Below the pieces are notes generated by a model. It worked only from the letters and a program-made list of their open reading frames with translations, did no database searches and was not told where the DNA came from. Source: an uncultured Litorivicinus sp. (lineage in GTDB: Bacteria > Pseudomonadota > Gammaproteobacteria > Pseudomonadales > Litorivicinaceae). Taken from it: a stretch of DNA of 63,314 nucleotides. Below are positions 1 through 9,107 of the stretch, one piece after another (the stretch's first letter is position 1; every line of letters begins with the position of its first letter). The stretch covers positions 1-63,314 of the forward strand of contig CACJLQ010000005.1 of the NCBI GenBank assembly GCA_902594275.1. The letters are read 5' to 3'. The translations under genes were made by a program, and so were the position numbers.

Positions 1-2
1 AA

Positions 3-404
3 CTCACAATCGCTTTGACCTTTCTCGGAATCGCACTTCTGATTTATTTTGGATATCAACTGGTCAACGCGGGTGACATGCCCTTTCCTGAAAAACTCAC
101 GACTCAAGGTGGCTTTATCGCTGGATTTTCGATTGCGATCGTAAACCCGAAGGTCTTAGTGTTCTTCTTGGCTGTCTTCGGGCCCTTTGTCGATCCTCAA
201 CATACTCTTTCCATACAGCTCGCCATAGGCGCGTTGGCCGGCGGTATTGATGCTACGGTCTATATTGGTGTCGCGCTTGCAAGTACAGCACTTAAACAAC
301 AACTGGAAGGCGGACGGATCCAGCTCCTCAATCGCCTGATCGGTGCCCTACTAATTGCCTCTGGTGTTTGGATTTTCAATCAAGAGATTTCAAATTTTCT
401 CTAA
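3..404 (+). CDS. LysE-family exporter, C-terminal part (cut by window start)
   Basis: The reading frame is open to the window edge, so the start and the first membrane helices are missing. The visible 133 or so residues hold three to four hydrophobic segments with the NPKVLVFFLAVFGPFV pattern typical of the second half of LysE/RhtB amino-acid or metabolite exporters. These inner-membrane proteins export amino acids by proton exchange; the substrate cannot be told here. The gene stops just before tmRNA and is transcribed in the same direction. The family call rests on the helix pattern and the conserved NPK motif. Confidence 0.75.
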   Translation, partial: LTIALTFLGIALLIYFGYQLVNAGDMPFPEKLTTQGGFIAGFSIAIVNPKVLVFFLAVFGPFVDPQHTLSIQLAIGALAGGIDATVYIGVALASTALKQQLEGGRIQLLNRLIGALLIASGVWIFNQEISNFL

Positions 405-425
405 ATAGTCGATACTTCTGTCGGC

Positions 426-785
426 GGGGACGATATGGATTCGACGCCGGTTACAAAACCAAATGTGCATGCCGAGTAGTTCTACAGTGCTCGTAAACCC
501 AACTGTGGACTCGTTAGCTATAACTGCCAACGACGAAAACTACGCTCTAGCAGCTTAAGCTAGACCCTGGGTGGAGATCGTCTCTGGTCTTCATCAACAG
601 GGTTCGAAACAGAGACTCGCTTCAATGCTGTGTTCGGGGTTGAGAAGCTAAACTTTAAACTGGACTCGGAAAGGCAATCCCTGTGCGTTGGGAGACCCGG
701 ACTTAAATTGAAAAACGCGACTAAGCATGTAGAGCGTTTGGCAGCGGACTGACGGACGCGGGTTCAAATCCCGCCGTCTCCACCA
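426..785 (+). ncRNA. ssrA: tmRNA (ssrA), tag ANDENYALAA
   Basis: The 5' end GGGGACGATATGGATTCGAC and the 3' end with the GGTTCAAATCC T-arm and an encoded CCA (783-785) form the tRNA-like domain; GGGGAC (426-431) pairs with the GTCTCC before CCA. The tag reading frame begins at GCC (526) and ends at TAA (556-558), giving ANDENYALAA. That matches the gammaproteobacterial tag, whose ALAA end is read by ClpXP/ClpAP. tmRNA with SmpB rescues ribosomes stalled on broken messages. Length about 360 nt is normal. Confidence 0.97.
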
Positions 786-791
786 CACGAT

Positions 792-818
792 AAAAAGGCG
801 CCCAGCTGGCGCCTTTTT
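792..818 (+). terminator. Rho-independent terminator of tmRNA
   Basis: AAAAAGGCGCC, a 5-nt loop, then GGCGCCTTTTT form a perfect GC-rich hairpin ending in a T run, 7 nt after the tmRNA CCA. The symmetric A and T flanks mean it could work in both directions, but its place fits tmRNA. Confidence 0.9.
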
Positions 819-854
819 ATTTCAGACAACCAAATAAACAAGGGGTAGCGCTTC

Positions 855-1202
855 ATGAACAACATCAGAACCTTTACAGAGAGACTGCGGACAACCCCCG
901 AAATTATAAAGTTCGCTGAGGTAATTGCCCTGATCGATAAACACTATAGTCACACCCCAACGGCGTTCGTCAATGGTACAGCAACTAACCAAGCGTCAGA
1001 AAACCAAGGTTCGGCCAAAGTGTTTTCTTTTGCGAGACTTCATGACCTCAATCAAACCGAGACCTTGCACTGCTTCGCTGAACATTTTCGTGCGGTACGC
1101 GACAATCCAACAGGCAATGATCACCAGAATATTCGGCAGTTCATAGCTAACGGTTGGCAAGGCGTCCAACTTCCAGATACCTGCCTAACCGCAAAAAACT
1201 AA
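855..1202 (+). CDS. HopJ-family protein
   Basis: A 115-residue soluble protein matching the HopJ family, named after a Pseudomonas type III effector but found widely in marine bacteria without secretion systems. Seen here: the FVNGTATNQASENQGSAK block (about residues 38-56) and the DHQNIRQFIANGWQGV block (about 91-106), both family signatures. An AGGGG sits about 8 nt before the ATG. No signal peptide, and no type III secretion genes lie nearby, so an effector role is unlikely. Its molecular function is unknown. Confidence 0.85.
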   Translation: MNNIRTFTERLRTTPEIIKFAEVIALIDKHYSHTPTAFVNGTATNQASENQGSAKVFSFARLHDLNQTETLHCFAEHFRAVRDNPTGNDHQNIRQFIANGWQGVQLPDTCLTAKN

Positions 1203-1364
1203 GCGCGATGGACCGTTTAAGACACACTGAATCAACGATATTTAGAAGCCAAGTCTCGAGATGAAATTAAAATGAAAATCGGTTCCATTTTTTGAAAGAG
1301 ACACCCAGTGTGTGCTATCTTTTCGCCGCGATAATTCCCCACAGTAATTTTTCGGAGAAATACT

Positions 1365-3530
1365 ATGACAGATCGCACCGCGTGCGGCGGCCTTCAAGTG
1401 GCAACTGAGCTCTATCGTTTCGTGAATGAAGAAGCGATCCCAGGAACTGGCATTGACCAAACCAAGTTTTGGGCAGGTGTTGACGCATTGATTCACGAGC
1501 TCGCTCCAATCAACCGGGAATTGGTCGCACAACGTGATGTCATCCAAGCGAAAATCGACGGATATCACAAAGCTCGGCAAGGTCAGCCGCATGATCCTGC
1601 AGACTACAAAGCTTTTTTGCAGGACATCGGATACTTATTACCAGAACCTCAAAATGTAACCGTCTCGACAGATGGCGTTGATGATGAGGTCGCAACCACT
1701 GCGGGGCCCCAACTGGTTGTCCCTGTAATAAATGCTCGCTATGCACTGAACGCCGCGAATGCGCGTTGGGGTAGCCTGTATGATGCGCTCTATGGCACCG
1801 ACGTCATCTCAAACAATGGGGATGCGAGTCCGGGGCTCGAGTACAACCCAATTCGAGGCGAAAAAGTCATCGCATTTGCCAAGACATTTCTCGATGAAAA
1901 CTTCGGTCTTGAGAAGGGCACACATGCGACTGCGACATCATATAAAATCATTGATGGCTCATTAAAAATCCACACCCCGAGCGGTCTTGTTGGCTTAAAA
2001 AATCCAGAAAAAATGGTGGGTTATCAGGGCGAGGCAGCGTCACCGACAGCCATCGTTTTAAAAAATCACGGACTCCATGTGGAACTTCAATTTGATAAGA
2101 CAAAGCCTGTGGGCAGCTCAGACCCGGCAGGAATTGCAGATATCTTAATGGAGTCCGCGCTGACGACAATTATGGATTGCGAGGATTCAGTTGCAGCCGT
2201 TGATGCGGAGGACAAAGTTGTTGTTTACCGGAATTGGCTCGGTCTCATGAAAGGTGATCTCACTGAGTCCGTTTTCAAAAATAATAAAAATCTGGTACGC
2301 CGGCTCCACCCTGATCGGAAATATATTAGCGTTAATGGATCCGAACTCGCGCTCCCTGGACGGGCATTAATGTTTGTCCGTAATGTCGGCCATCTCATGA
2401 CCAATGAGGCTATTTTAGATAGCGACGGTAACGAGGTCCCAGAGGGTATTCTCGATGGAATTTTTACCACGCTCATCGCAATTCACGATCTAAAGCGCAC
2501 CGAAGACAAAAACTCAAGAGCCGGATCGGTCTATATCGTCAAACCGAAGATGCACGGACCCGATGAAGTCAGCTTTGCAAATCGTCTTTTCGGGGCCGTC
2601 GAAGACTCACTTAATTTGCCGCGCCATACAGTCAAAATGGGTATCATGGATGAAGAGCGTCGCACAACTGTCAACCTGAAAGCATGCATCAACGCTGCAT
2701 CAGAAAGAGTGGTCTTTATCAATACTGGATTTCTCGATCGAACCGGTGACGAGATGCACACGTCGATGCATGCAGGGCCGATGATTCGCAAAGTCCACAT
2801 GAAAAAAGCGACGTGGATCAACGCGTACGAGAACTGGAATGTGGATATCGGTCTCGAATGCGGACTCCAAGGTAAAGCACAAATCGGTAAGGGCATGTGG
2901 GCGATGCCTGATTTGATGGCGGCCATGGTTGAACAAAAAGTGGCGCATCCACAGTCAGGGGCTAACACTGCTTGGGTTCCTTCACCTACTGCTGCCACGT
3001 TACATGCCCTGCATTATCATCAAGTCGATGTCTTTGCAGTTCAAGATGCATTGAAAGGACAACGGCGTAATACAGTGGACGAAATCCTGGAAATACCACT
3101 ACGAGAAAATCCGAATTGGTCTCCGGAAGTAATTCAGGCCGAACTCGACAACAATGCTCAAGGGATTTTTGGATATGTCGTCCGTTGGATTGACCAAGGC
3201 GTCGGTTGCTCAAAAGTTCCGGACATCAATAATGTTGGATTGATGGAAGATCGTGCAACGCTTCGTATCAGCTCACAGGCGATCGCAAACTGGTTAACTC
3301 ATGGCATTACAAATGAAGCCCAAGTTCGCGAAACATTTGAGCGTATGGCTAAAGTTGTGGACGGGCAAAACGCGGGAGACCCTGCGTATCGTCCAATGGC
3401 CCCGAACTACGATCAGTCGATTGCATTCCAGGCGGCACTTGATCTTGTTCTCAAAGGGGTCGAGCAGCCAAACGGTTATACAGAACCCGTTTTGCATCGC
3501 CGCCGCCTCGAGCTGAAACAAAGCATCTAA
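1365..3530 (+). CDS. glcB: Malate synthase G
   Basis: Condenses glyoxylate with acetyl-CoA to malate, the second step of the glyoxylate cycle and the exit for glyoxylate made from C2 compounds. At 721 residues it has the length of the G isoform (about 720), not the shorter A form. [12 protein letters not shown] near residues 627-638 carries the expected catalytic Asp (about D629), and the [14 protein letters not shown] block is typical. A GGAG lies 6-9 nt before the ATG. No isocitrate lyase is in the window, so the C2 source cannot be read. It stands alone. Confidence 0.97.
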   Translation: MTDRTACGGLQVATELYRFVNEEAIPGTGIDQTKFWAGVDALIHELAPINRELVAQRDVIQAKIDGYHKARQGQPHDPADYKAFLQDIGYLLPEPQNVTVSTDGVDDEVATTAGPQLVVPVINARYALNAANARWGSLYDALYGTDVISNNGDASPGLEYNPIRGEKVIAFAKTFLDENFGLEKGTHATATSYKIIDGSLKIHTPSGLVGLKNPEKMVGYQGEAASPTAIVLKNHGLHVELQFDKTKPVGSSDPAGIADILMESALTTIMDCEDSVAAVDAEDKVVVYRNWLGLMKGDLTESVFKNNKNLVRRLHPDRKYISVNGSELALPGRALMFVRNVGHLMTNEAILDSDGNEVPEGILDGIFTTLIAIHDLKRTEDKNSRAGSVYIVKPKMHGPDEVSFANRLFGAVEDSLNLPRHTVKMGIMDEERRTTVNLKACINAASERVVFINTGFLDRTGDEMHTSMHAGPMIRKVHMKKATWINAYENWNVDIGLECGLQGKAQIGKGMWAMPDLMAAMVEQKVAHPQSGANTAWVPSPTAATLHALHYHQVDVFAVQDALKGQRRNTVDEILEIPLRENPNWSPEVIQAELDNNAQGIFGYVVRWIDQGVGCSKVPDINNVGLMEDRATLRISSQAIANWLTHGITNEAQVRETFERMAKVVDGQNAGDPAYRPMAPNYDQSIAFQAALDLVLKGVEQPNGYTEPVLHRRRLELKQSI

Positions 3531-3598
3531 CAAGGCTTGACTCTCTCTCCGGGAGGCGCATATTTACCCCCAATCATATGCCTGACCGGAGGGGACTT

Positions 3599-4648
3599 AT
3601 GTTGAGAACAATCATCATGACACTAGTATGTTTGGTGCCGCTGTCTGCACATACAGCCGACGGCCCTGAACCAGTCCAACAAACAACGACCTTCGACACT
3701 TTTGAGTTGCCCGACTGGTTCAAGGTCAGTTTCCTCGATCTATCTGAAGATGTGGCTGAGGCGGTTGAATCAAATAGGCATTTGGTTGTGTTTTTCTGGC
3801 AAGACTTCTGTGGATATTGCAAAAACACCATCGAAAAAAACCTGACACAGCAATCTATCCGCGGTGTGTTTGACACCCATTTTGATGTCGTGGCGCTTAA
3901 CATCTGGGGTTCAAAAGAGGTTTATGGTTTAGATGGGACCGTAACGACAGAAAAAGAAATCGCTCGGTCACTCGATGTGCAGTTCACTCCAACCATCATC
4001 TTCTTTAACGCAGACGGCGAACCCGTGTTACGTCTCAATGGGTACGTCTCACCAGCAGATATGCAGGTGGCTCTCAATTACGTACAAACCAAGACCTATG
4101 AGTCACAAACTATTTTCGAGTATCTGGCCGCCAACCAGCCAAAGGCGGTGAATACCTCTCTCAATACGCAACCTTTCATTCAAGACGTGGCGAAACTAAA
4201 CATTAAAGGGCAACCTAAGGCTATTCTGTTCGAACAAACCAGTTGCCCTGATTGTGATACGTTTCACCGTTGTGTTTTATCACTCGAGTCCGTGCGCGAC
4301 CGATTCAAACCATTCCAAGCGATTCAACTCGACATGTGGTCTAGTACTCCTGTCACCACACCATCTGGGGAAAAAAAAAGTGCACGTGATTACGCGCGCG
4401 ACATGAAAATCATGTATGCACCAAGCCTCGTGCTTTTTGACTCAAATGGTTCTGAAATTATTCGCGTCGAGTCGCAACTCAGAAGTTTCCACACAGAAGC
4501 CGTGCTTGAATATATTGCCGATGGTGTTTATCAACGTGAACCAAACTTCCAACGCTACATCGAAGAGCGTGGGGACATCATCCGTGCCAAAGGTGAGCAA
4601 GGCAAAACCAAGAGCACTCGTGATATCTGTCCTGAACTTTACGAGTAA
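3599..4648 (+). CDS. Exported protein with two thioredoxin-like domains
   Basis: ATG 3599 is chosen because GGAGGGG sits 4-10 nt before it and a signal peptide (MLRTIIMTLVCLVPLSAHTA) starts there; an in-frame ATG at 3578 lacks this. The mature protein has a first thioredoxin fold with a CGYC active site and a TPTIIFF strand with the usual cis-Pro, then a second fold with CPDC and APSLVLF. Probably a periplasmic thiol oxidoreductase related to SoxW/thioredoxin_2 proteins, perhaps in c-type cytochrome or disulfide maintenance. Two active sites in one chain is uncommon. No partner gene is adjacent. Confidence 0.75.
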   Translation: MLRTIIMTLVCLVPLSAHTADGPEPVQQTTTFDTFELPDWFKVSFLDLSEDVAEAVESNRHLVVFFWQDFCGYCKNTIEKNLTQQSIRGVFDTHFDVVALNIWGSKEVYGLDGTVTTEKEIARSLDVQFTPTIIFFNADGEPVLRLNGYVSPADMQVALNYVQTKTYESQTIFEYLAANQPKAVNTSLNTQPFIQDVAKLNIKGQPKAILFEQTSCPDCDTFHRCVLSLESVRDRFKPFQAIQLDMWSSTPVTTPSGEKKSARDYARDMKIMYAPSLVLFDSNGSEIIRVESQLRSFHTEAVLEYIADGVYQREPNFQRYIEERGDIIRAKGEQGKTKSTRDICPELYE

Positions 4649-4683
4649 CATACCCACCCTACCGCGTGTATAATTGGATGATG

Positions 4684-4751
4684 CGGCAGGGGCGCACAAG
4701 CTGAGAAGTACCCTTTGAACCTGATCCGGTTAGTACCGGTGTAGGGAGCCA
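4684..4751 (+). promoter_or_regulatory. TPP riboswitch (THI element)
   Basis: Contains the conserved THI elements in order: GGGGCGC, GCTGAGA, ACCCTTTGAACCTGATC and the closing GTAGGGA. These bind thiamine pyrophosphate. It sits about 65 nt before the ATG of a thiamine-precursor binding protein, so it should switch that operon off when TPP is plentiful. Downstream, a hairpin (4756-4762 with 4770-4776) holds CTCCT in its loop, complementary to the AGGAG Shine-Dalgarno at 4802-4806. There is no T tract, so control of translation is more likely than termination. Confidence 0.95.
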
Positions 4752-4814
4752 AGACCAACAAACTCTCCTTTTGTTGACCTTCTGCGCGCAACTTAATGAT
4801 CAGGAGTCAACACC

Positions 4815-5774
4815 ATGAAAATCAAATATCTACTCAATGCACTTGGCCTCATCCTGTGGATTGCAGCGAGCTCTGTCACCAAAGCGTATACGCAGGAAGT
4901 AAAAGTTCTGCTCGACTGGTTTATCAATCCAGATCACGCACCATTGATCGTGGCAGAGCAGGAAGGTCTTTTTGAACAATCGGGACTCAAAGTCATGCTT
5001 GTTGAGCCAGCAGATCCATCACTGCCACCGAAGCTTGCGGCAGCAAAAAAAGCGGATTTAGCGATCAGCTACCAGCCATCGCTTATGGTCGATCTCAATA
5101 ACGCGTTGCCATTGATGCGCGTCGGGACTATCGTCAATAGCCCATTGAATTCGCTCGTCGTTCTAGCAGAGTCTGATATTCAATCGGTCAAGGATTTAAA
5201 AGGGAAGACTGTGGGTTTTTCTGTTGGGGGCTTTGAAGATGCAGTCCTTGGTGCAATGCTCGAAACGCATGGACTGTCATTAAACGACGTCCAACTTGTA
5301 AACGTGAACTTTGCGTTGTCACCATCACTCTATGCAGGACAAGTTGACGCAGTCATCGGTGCCTTCAGGAATTTTGAATTGAATCAGATGGATATCGATG
5401 GCCGCCCTGGTCGCGCGTTTTATCCAGAAGAACACGGTGTTCCAGCCTATGAAGAACTCATTTTTGTTGCGCACCCGGATTATGCTGGCACGCCAAAAAT
5501 TGAACGCTTTCTAGATGTCATGGATCAGGCGACACAATTAATCCTCGACTCACCTGATGCGATGTATCGATCATTCGTCAGCTATCGCCCGGATGATCTT
5601 GATAACGAACTGAACCGACGCGCATGGCGCGACACGTTGCCGAAGTTCGCTCAGAAAACACGTCAGACAGATGTCGATCAATGGGAACGATTTGGTGAAT
5701 TCATGACCGAGCGCGGACTGATTCAGAACTCGCCAGCAACAGAGAGTTATCTCTTTATGCAAAGAGCTCAATGA
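4815..5774 (+). CDS. ThiY-like ABC substrate-binding protein (thiamine pyrimidine precursor)
   Basis: A 319-residue NMT1/THI5-like protein with an N-terminal signal peptide (cleavage near residue 26) and the family start DWFINPDHAPLIVAEQEG. ThiY proteins bind formylaminopyrimidine or related HMP precursors in the periplasm for salvage into thiamine. The upstream TPP riboswitch supports this role strongly. AGGAG at 4802-4806 serves the ATG. The usual ThiX permease and ThiZ ATPase do not follow; an AEC transporter overlaps its stop codon instead. An NMT1-type ATPase and permease pair lies 57 kb away at the window end. Confidence 0.88.
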   Translation: MKIKYLLNALGLILWIAASSVTKAYTQEVKVLLDWFINPDHAPLIVAEQEGLFEQSGLKVMLVEPADPSLPPKLAAAKKADLAISYQPSLMVDLNNALPLMRVGTIVNSPLNSLVVLAESDIQSVKDLKGKTVGFSVGGFEDAVLGAMLETHGLSLNDVQLVNVNFALSPSLYAGQVDAVIGAFRNFELNQMDIDGRPGRAFYPEEHGVPAYEELIFVAHPDYAGTPKIERFLDVMDQATQLILDSPDAMYRSFVSYRPDDLDNELNRRAWRDTLPKFAQKTRQTDVDQWERFGEFMTERGLIQNSPATESYLFMQRAQ

Positions 5775-6706
5775 ACGAAGTCTTTCACGTACTCGCCCCA
5801 GTATTCGCCCTGGGGCTGATCGGCTACTCCGCAACACGATTTAAATTTTTTTTAAGTTCCCATCGTGACGGATTATCCAAGTACGTATTCGATTTCGCGG
5901 TACCAATACTCTTATTTTCAGCGGCCGTTGAACTCGAGCCACCCATAGAATCTGCAACACATCTTTTCACCAGTTACTACATTCCACTGTTAGCTGTGTT
6001 TGTACTAGGCTTACTAGCCGGCTGGATACTTTTAAAGCGCCCAGTCGTCGAAGCAATGGTTATCGGACTCGGTTCATGTTTCTCGAACACCGTCTTACTC
6101 GGTATCCCAATCATCCCTCGTGCCTTGGGTGAAGAGGCACTTTTTCCCCTTTTTCTATTAATTTCCGTGCATGGAATTACGATATTCACCGCCGTCACTA
6201 TAGCGATTGAGATCGCGCGAGGTCATGATGCAGGCCTAGCTAATTTACCAAAACAAGTGCTTTCGGGGCTCATCGGGAATCCACTGATCGTGGGATTAGG
6301 CCTCGGATTTCTTTGGAAGCTCACCAACATAGGAATCCATCCAATTGTGGCCGACATGTTTCATCTGGTCGCAACCAGTGTGACGCCAGCAGCTCTTTTT
6401 GTACTCGGGAGCTCGCTGGCAAGTTATTCGCTTTCAGGCTCTATGGGCCCGGCTCTTCTGGTCACTATTCTGAAAAATACAGTACATCCACTAACCGTCT
6501 TTCTTCTGGGCTCATGGTTTGGTCTTGAAATGCTGTGGTTGTCTGTTGCGACGATGTTAGCTGCCATGCCAACTGGCATGAATATGTACCTGTTCGCTAG
6601 TCGCTATCAGGTGTCACCACCAACAGCGACAACCAGCATATTTATCTCAACAGTGTCATCGACAATCACAATTTCGATCGTGATTACGCTTTTGAAAAGT
6701 ATTTAA
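5771..6706 (+). CDS. AEC-family (auxin efflux carrier type) transporter
   Basis: A 311-residue inner-membrane protein with about ten hydrophobic segments and family features such as GLGSCFSNTVLLGIPI (about residues 98-113) and the NPLIVGLGLGFLW segment. Its ATG overlaps the stop of the ThiY-like gene (ATGA), so it is translationally coupled and under the TPP riboswitch. AEC members move organic acids, auxin-like compounds or vitamins. Here the context suggests a thiamine-precursor or product carrier; that is inference. The 3' end overlaps the convergent kinase gene by 4 nt. Confidence 0.85.
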   Translation: MNEVFHVLAPVFALGLIGYSATRFKFFLSSHRDGLSKYVFDFAVPILLFSAAVELEPPIESATHLFTSYYIPLLAVFVLGLLAGWILLKRPVVEAMVIGLGSCFSNTVLLGIPIIPRALGEEALFPLFLLISVHGITIFTAVTIAIEIARGHDAGLANLPKQVLSGLIGNPLIVGLGLGFLWKLTNIGIHPIVADMFHLVATSVTPAALFVLGSSLASYSLSGSMGPALLVTILKNTVHPLTVFLLGSWFGLEMLWLSVATMLAAMPTGMNMYLFASRYQVSPPTATTSIFISTVSSTITISIVITLLKSI

Positions 6707-7953
6707 GGCTCAATCAAAATCGCCCTGAAGTCGTTCACATTGGTCCCTGTCGGCCCAGGAATTACCGACTGACCGATCGACTGAAAAAACGTGTGCGCAT
6801 CCTGGCGCTTGAACGCCTCACGATGATCGAGATTCGCTTCTCCCACCTTATTGAGCGTCTGATCATCAATCAACGCGCCTGAGATTTCTGCGGCACCGTC
6901 GACGCCATCAGTATCACAAACGATTGCTGAAATTCCTCGGGCACCATCCAGTGCATCAAGTAACGCCAACGCAAAATGCGCATTTGGCCCACCGATTCCC
7001 GTGCCAGTTACTTTGACCGTGGTCTCGCCACCGGAAAGTAAACACAGAGGCTTTGTCAGCGTACGATGGCGACGTTGCCAAAGAGCGGTCTCCGCCATTG
7101 CGCGAGCGACTATCTCAGAGTCCCCTTCAATCGAATCACCTAAAATCCAGCACTCCACTCCCTGCGCTTCAAGAAACTCTTGAGCCGCTTTGAGTGACTG
7201 TGAGGGAGCTGCAACGATCGTCGTCGATACGCGGTCAAAACATGCTGCATCAGGTGCCGGAGTGGCGTTCTTTGGATCTGACAACCAGGGTAATAATTCA
7301 TCAAGCACATCGATTTTGTGCCGTGTTAACACATCGATTGCGTCAGCTTGATTGGTATGCGCCGGAACCGTTGGCCCAGATGCAATAAATTCAACACGAT
7401 CTCCTGGCACATCCGAAACCAGGAAGTTGACAATCCTGCCTCGGCAGGCTTCAACTAAACGCCCACCTTTCACAAGCGAGAGTTGTTTACGCACCGTATT
7501 CAACTCAGAAATGGTTGCTCCTGATGTAAGTAATGCACGATGCGTCTGCATTTTGAGTTCTGGATCCATGGTCGGGAGCGGCGCAGACATTAGTGCTGAG
7601 CCTCCACCAGAGATCAAACATATCATCCTATCATTCGGTTCGAGCGATTGTGCAAGCGCCATCGCTTCTTGAGCGGCTAATAAGCTTCCGGCGTCGGGAA
7701 CAGGATGCGATGCTTCGATCACCTTTAAGCTCATCGAGACCTGATGACCCTTCGGTAGGATGCACAACCCCTCAATATCGCCAAGGCACTCTTGGGCGAC
7801 CCGTGCATGCTGAGACGCTGCCTTACCAGCAACAAGAAACACGGTCTTACCATCAATCGGAGGCAACGCATTGAGGTGTGGAATTAGGCAACTTGCCTGA
7901 GCCGCTTGGACTGCTTTGTCAAAAGCCGAGAGGAGAAGTTCTTGGGGATTCAA
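6703..7953 (-). CDS. Glycerate 2-kinase (MOFRL family)
   Basis: A 416-residue GckA/TtuD-type kinase: N-terminal Rossmann-like domain with LISGGGSALMSAPLP (about residues 112-126) and a C-terminal MOFRL domain with LSGGETTVKVTGTGIGGPN and CDTDGVDG. It phosphorylates D-glycerate to 2-phosphoglycerate, linking glyoxylate, tartronate or serine-cycle products to central metabolism. Older annotations call the family hydroxypyruvate reductase. It overlaps the upstream membrane-protein gene by ATGA, so the two are coupled. With malate synthase nearby it fits C2/C3 acid use. Confidence 0.93.
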   Translation of the reverse strand: MNPQELLLSAFDKAVQAAQASCLIPHLNALPPIDGKTVFLVAGKAASQHARVAQECLGDIEGLCILPKGHQVSMSLKVIEASHPVPDAGSLLAAQEAMALAQSLEPNDRMICLISGGGSALMSAPLPTMDPELKMQTHRALLTSGATISELNTVRKQLSLVKGGRLVEACRGRIVNFLVSDVPGDRVEFIASGPTVPAHTNQADAIDVLTRHKIDVLDELLPWLSDPKNATPAPDAACFDRVSTTIVAAPSQSLKAAQEFLEAQGVECWILGDSIEGDSEIVARAMAETALWQRRHRTLTKPLCLLSGGETTVKVTGTGIGGPNAHFALALLDALDGARGISAIVCDTDGVDGAAEISGALIDDQTLNKVGEANLDHREAFKRQDAHTFFQSIGQSVIPGPTGTNVNDFRAILIEP

Positions 7954-8300
7954 AGGGTCTCGTCCAGCGCAGACTCGACTGTCACCGGAATCCTCTCACG
8001 AGAGACGCCAATGGCGAGTACTCCGAATACCATCGCACCAACATACAGTGACGGTGACTGCAGGCTTAATTGAACCGCTGGTATAGCAACGGCAAAGACT
8101 GCGGTCAGGACAATCACTGCACCAGCAATCCAATCTTTCGACATTCCGACCAAGAGTGATTTAAAGACATAGAGCCCAGCAACCATTCCAGATGCAAAAG
8201 CACCGAGAGTGAAGGCTGTCTTTGACGGATAACAATAGTGAAGGCTCAAACACGCGAACACCAGCGTGAGGCACGCGATCGCGTAGGTGGATGATCGCAT
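7950..8300 (-). CDS. Small membrane protein, unknown, coupled to glycerate kinase
   Basis: 116 residues with about four hydrophobic segments, the first at residues 5-22, and no motif I recognise. The start ATG at 8300 lies 3 nt beyond the stop of a 30-codon ORF, and its own stop overlaps the glycerate 2-kinase start. Co-translation with the kinase suggests a role linked to that pathway, for example in substrate entry, but four helices are few for a transporter. No cysteine or charged membrane motifs point to a mechanism. Confidence 0.7.
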   Translation of the reverse strand: MRSSTYAIACLTLVFACLSLHYCYPSKTAFTLGAFASGMVAGLYVFKSLLVGMSKDWIAGAVIVLTAVFAVAIPAVQLSLQSPSLYVGAMVFGVLAIGVSRERIPVTVESALDETL

Positions 8301-8303
8301 TCC

Positions 8304-8396
8304 TTAGAATGCCAACGCGAGGATCGTCATCGCCATCGCGATTAACATCAACGCAAAACCAGTATCACCGTGAGTTAGTTCTTTCAGCAATTTCAT
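8304..8396 (-). CDS. 30-residue membrane microprotein
   Basis: Starts with ATG at 8396 behind a strong CTCAGGAGGA Shine-Dalgarno and reads MKLLKELTHGDTGFALMLIA followed by a further hydrophobic run to TAA at 8304. One membrane helix is predicted (residues 13-30). It ends 3 nt before the next gene and so probably leads the three-gene operon with the membrane protein and glycerate kinase. The ideal ribosome site and hydrophobic helix support real translation. It could instead be a leader peptide that couples translation to the next gene. Confidence 0.6.
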   Translation of the reverse strand: MKLLKELTHGDTGFALMLIAMAMTILALAF

Positions 8397-8528
8397 AGAT
8401 TCCTCCTGAGAGGCGTCTTTATATCAAATTTTTCAATAAAAATTCAGTGGGCGTGGCTGTTTTTCGACGTACCACGTAGCTGGTCGTTGACTCGTAATGC
8501 TTAGCGATAAGTATCCAGTTCTACAATA

Positions 8529-8557
8529 AAAAAGGCCCGTATTACCGAGCCTTTTAC
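8529..8557 (-). terminator. Terminator after hsp20
   Basis: On the minus strand AAGGCTCG, loop GTAATA, then CGGGCCTT followed by TTTT forms a hairpin (one G-T wobble) just past the Hsp20 stop codon. A good intrinsic terminator. Confidence 0.8.
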
Positions 8558-8559
8558 CA

Positions 8560-8997
8560 TCAGGATTTATTCTCAATAAGCTGCCCTGTCTCAATCGAGA
8601 TTGATCGTGGCTTCAAAGCCTCTGGCAACTCACGATATAGCTCAACGTGCAGCAATCCGTGCTCCAAACGTGCGCCTTTGACATAGACGTGATCTGCTAA
8701 CTGAAATTTACGTTCGAAGCTGCGTGTAGCAATGCCACGATGTAAGAACTTCCGCTCTTCTTCGGATTCAGCTTTCTCACCGGATACGGTCAGTTCGTTT
8801 TGCTTTGACTCGATCGACAATTCATGGTCGATGAAACCTGCAACAGCCATCGTGATTTGATATTCATCTTCCCCTGTCACTTCAATGTTGTAGGGTGGGT
8901 AGCCCGCGCTCTCGAGACGATTTGCGTTCTCAAGCATGCCGGCGAGCCGATCAAAGCCGATTGCTGTGCGATATAAAGGTGAAAGGTCTACAGTCAT
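8560..8997 (-). CDS. Small heat-shock protein, Hsp20/IbpA type
   Basis: 145 residues; alpha-crystallin domain at about 35-125 with the FLHRGIATRSFERKFQL block and a GLLHVEL strand, both IbpA-like. The chaperone holds unfolding proteins in the cytoplasm for refolding by DnaK and ClpB. AGGAGGATCAC precedes the ATG. The C-terminal partner-binding tail is short and ends KPRSISIETG. I see no clear sigma-32 promoter and did not identify a ROSE-type RNA thermometer in the roughly 110-nt upstream gap. Confidence 0.92.
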   Translation of the reverse strand: MTVDLSPLYRTAIGFDRLAGMLENANRLESAGYPPYNIEVTGEDEYQITMAVAGFIDHELSIESKQNELTVSGEKAESEEERKFLHRGIATRSFERKFQLADHVYVKGARLEHGLLHVELYRELPEALKPRSISIETGQLIENKS

Positions 8998-9107
8998 GTG
9001 ATCCTCCTAAAGCGATCAAATTGTATGCTCTTCTTTACGACAGAGCAGTTAGTCCACGAGGCCCATTGTGGCGCCTCATCTTTTATATGTGTTCGTTGGA
9101 GAATTTT

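Noticed and set aside
855..1202. Type III secreted effector HopJ
   Set aside because: No type III secretion system in the window, and the family is common in non-pathogens.
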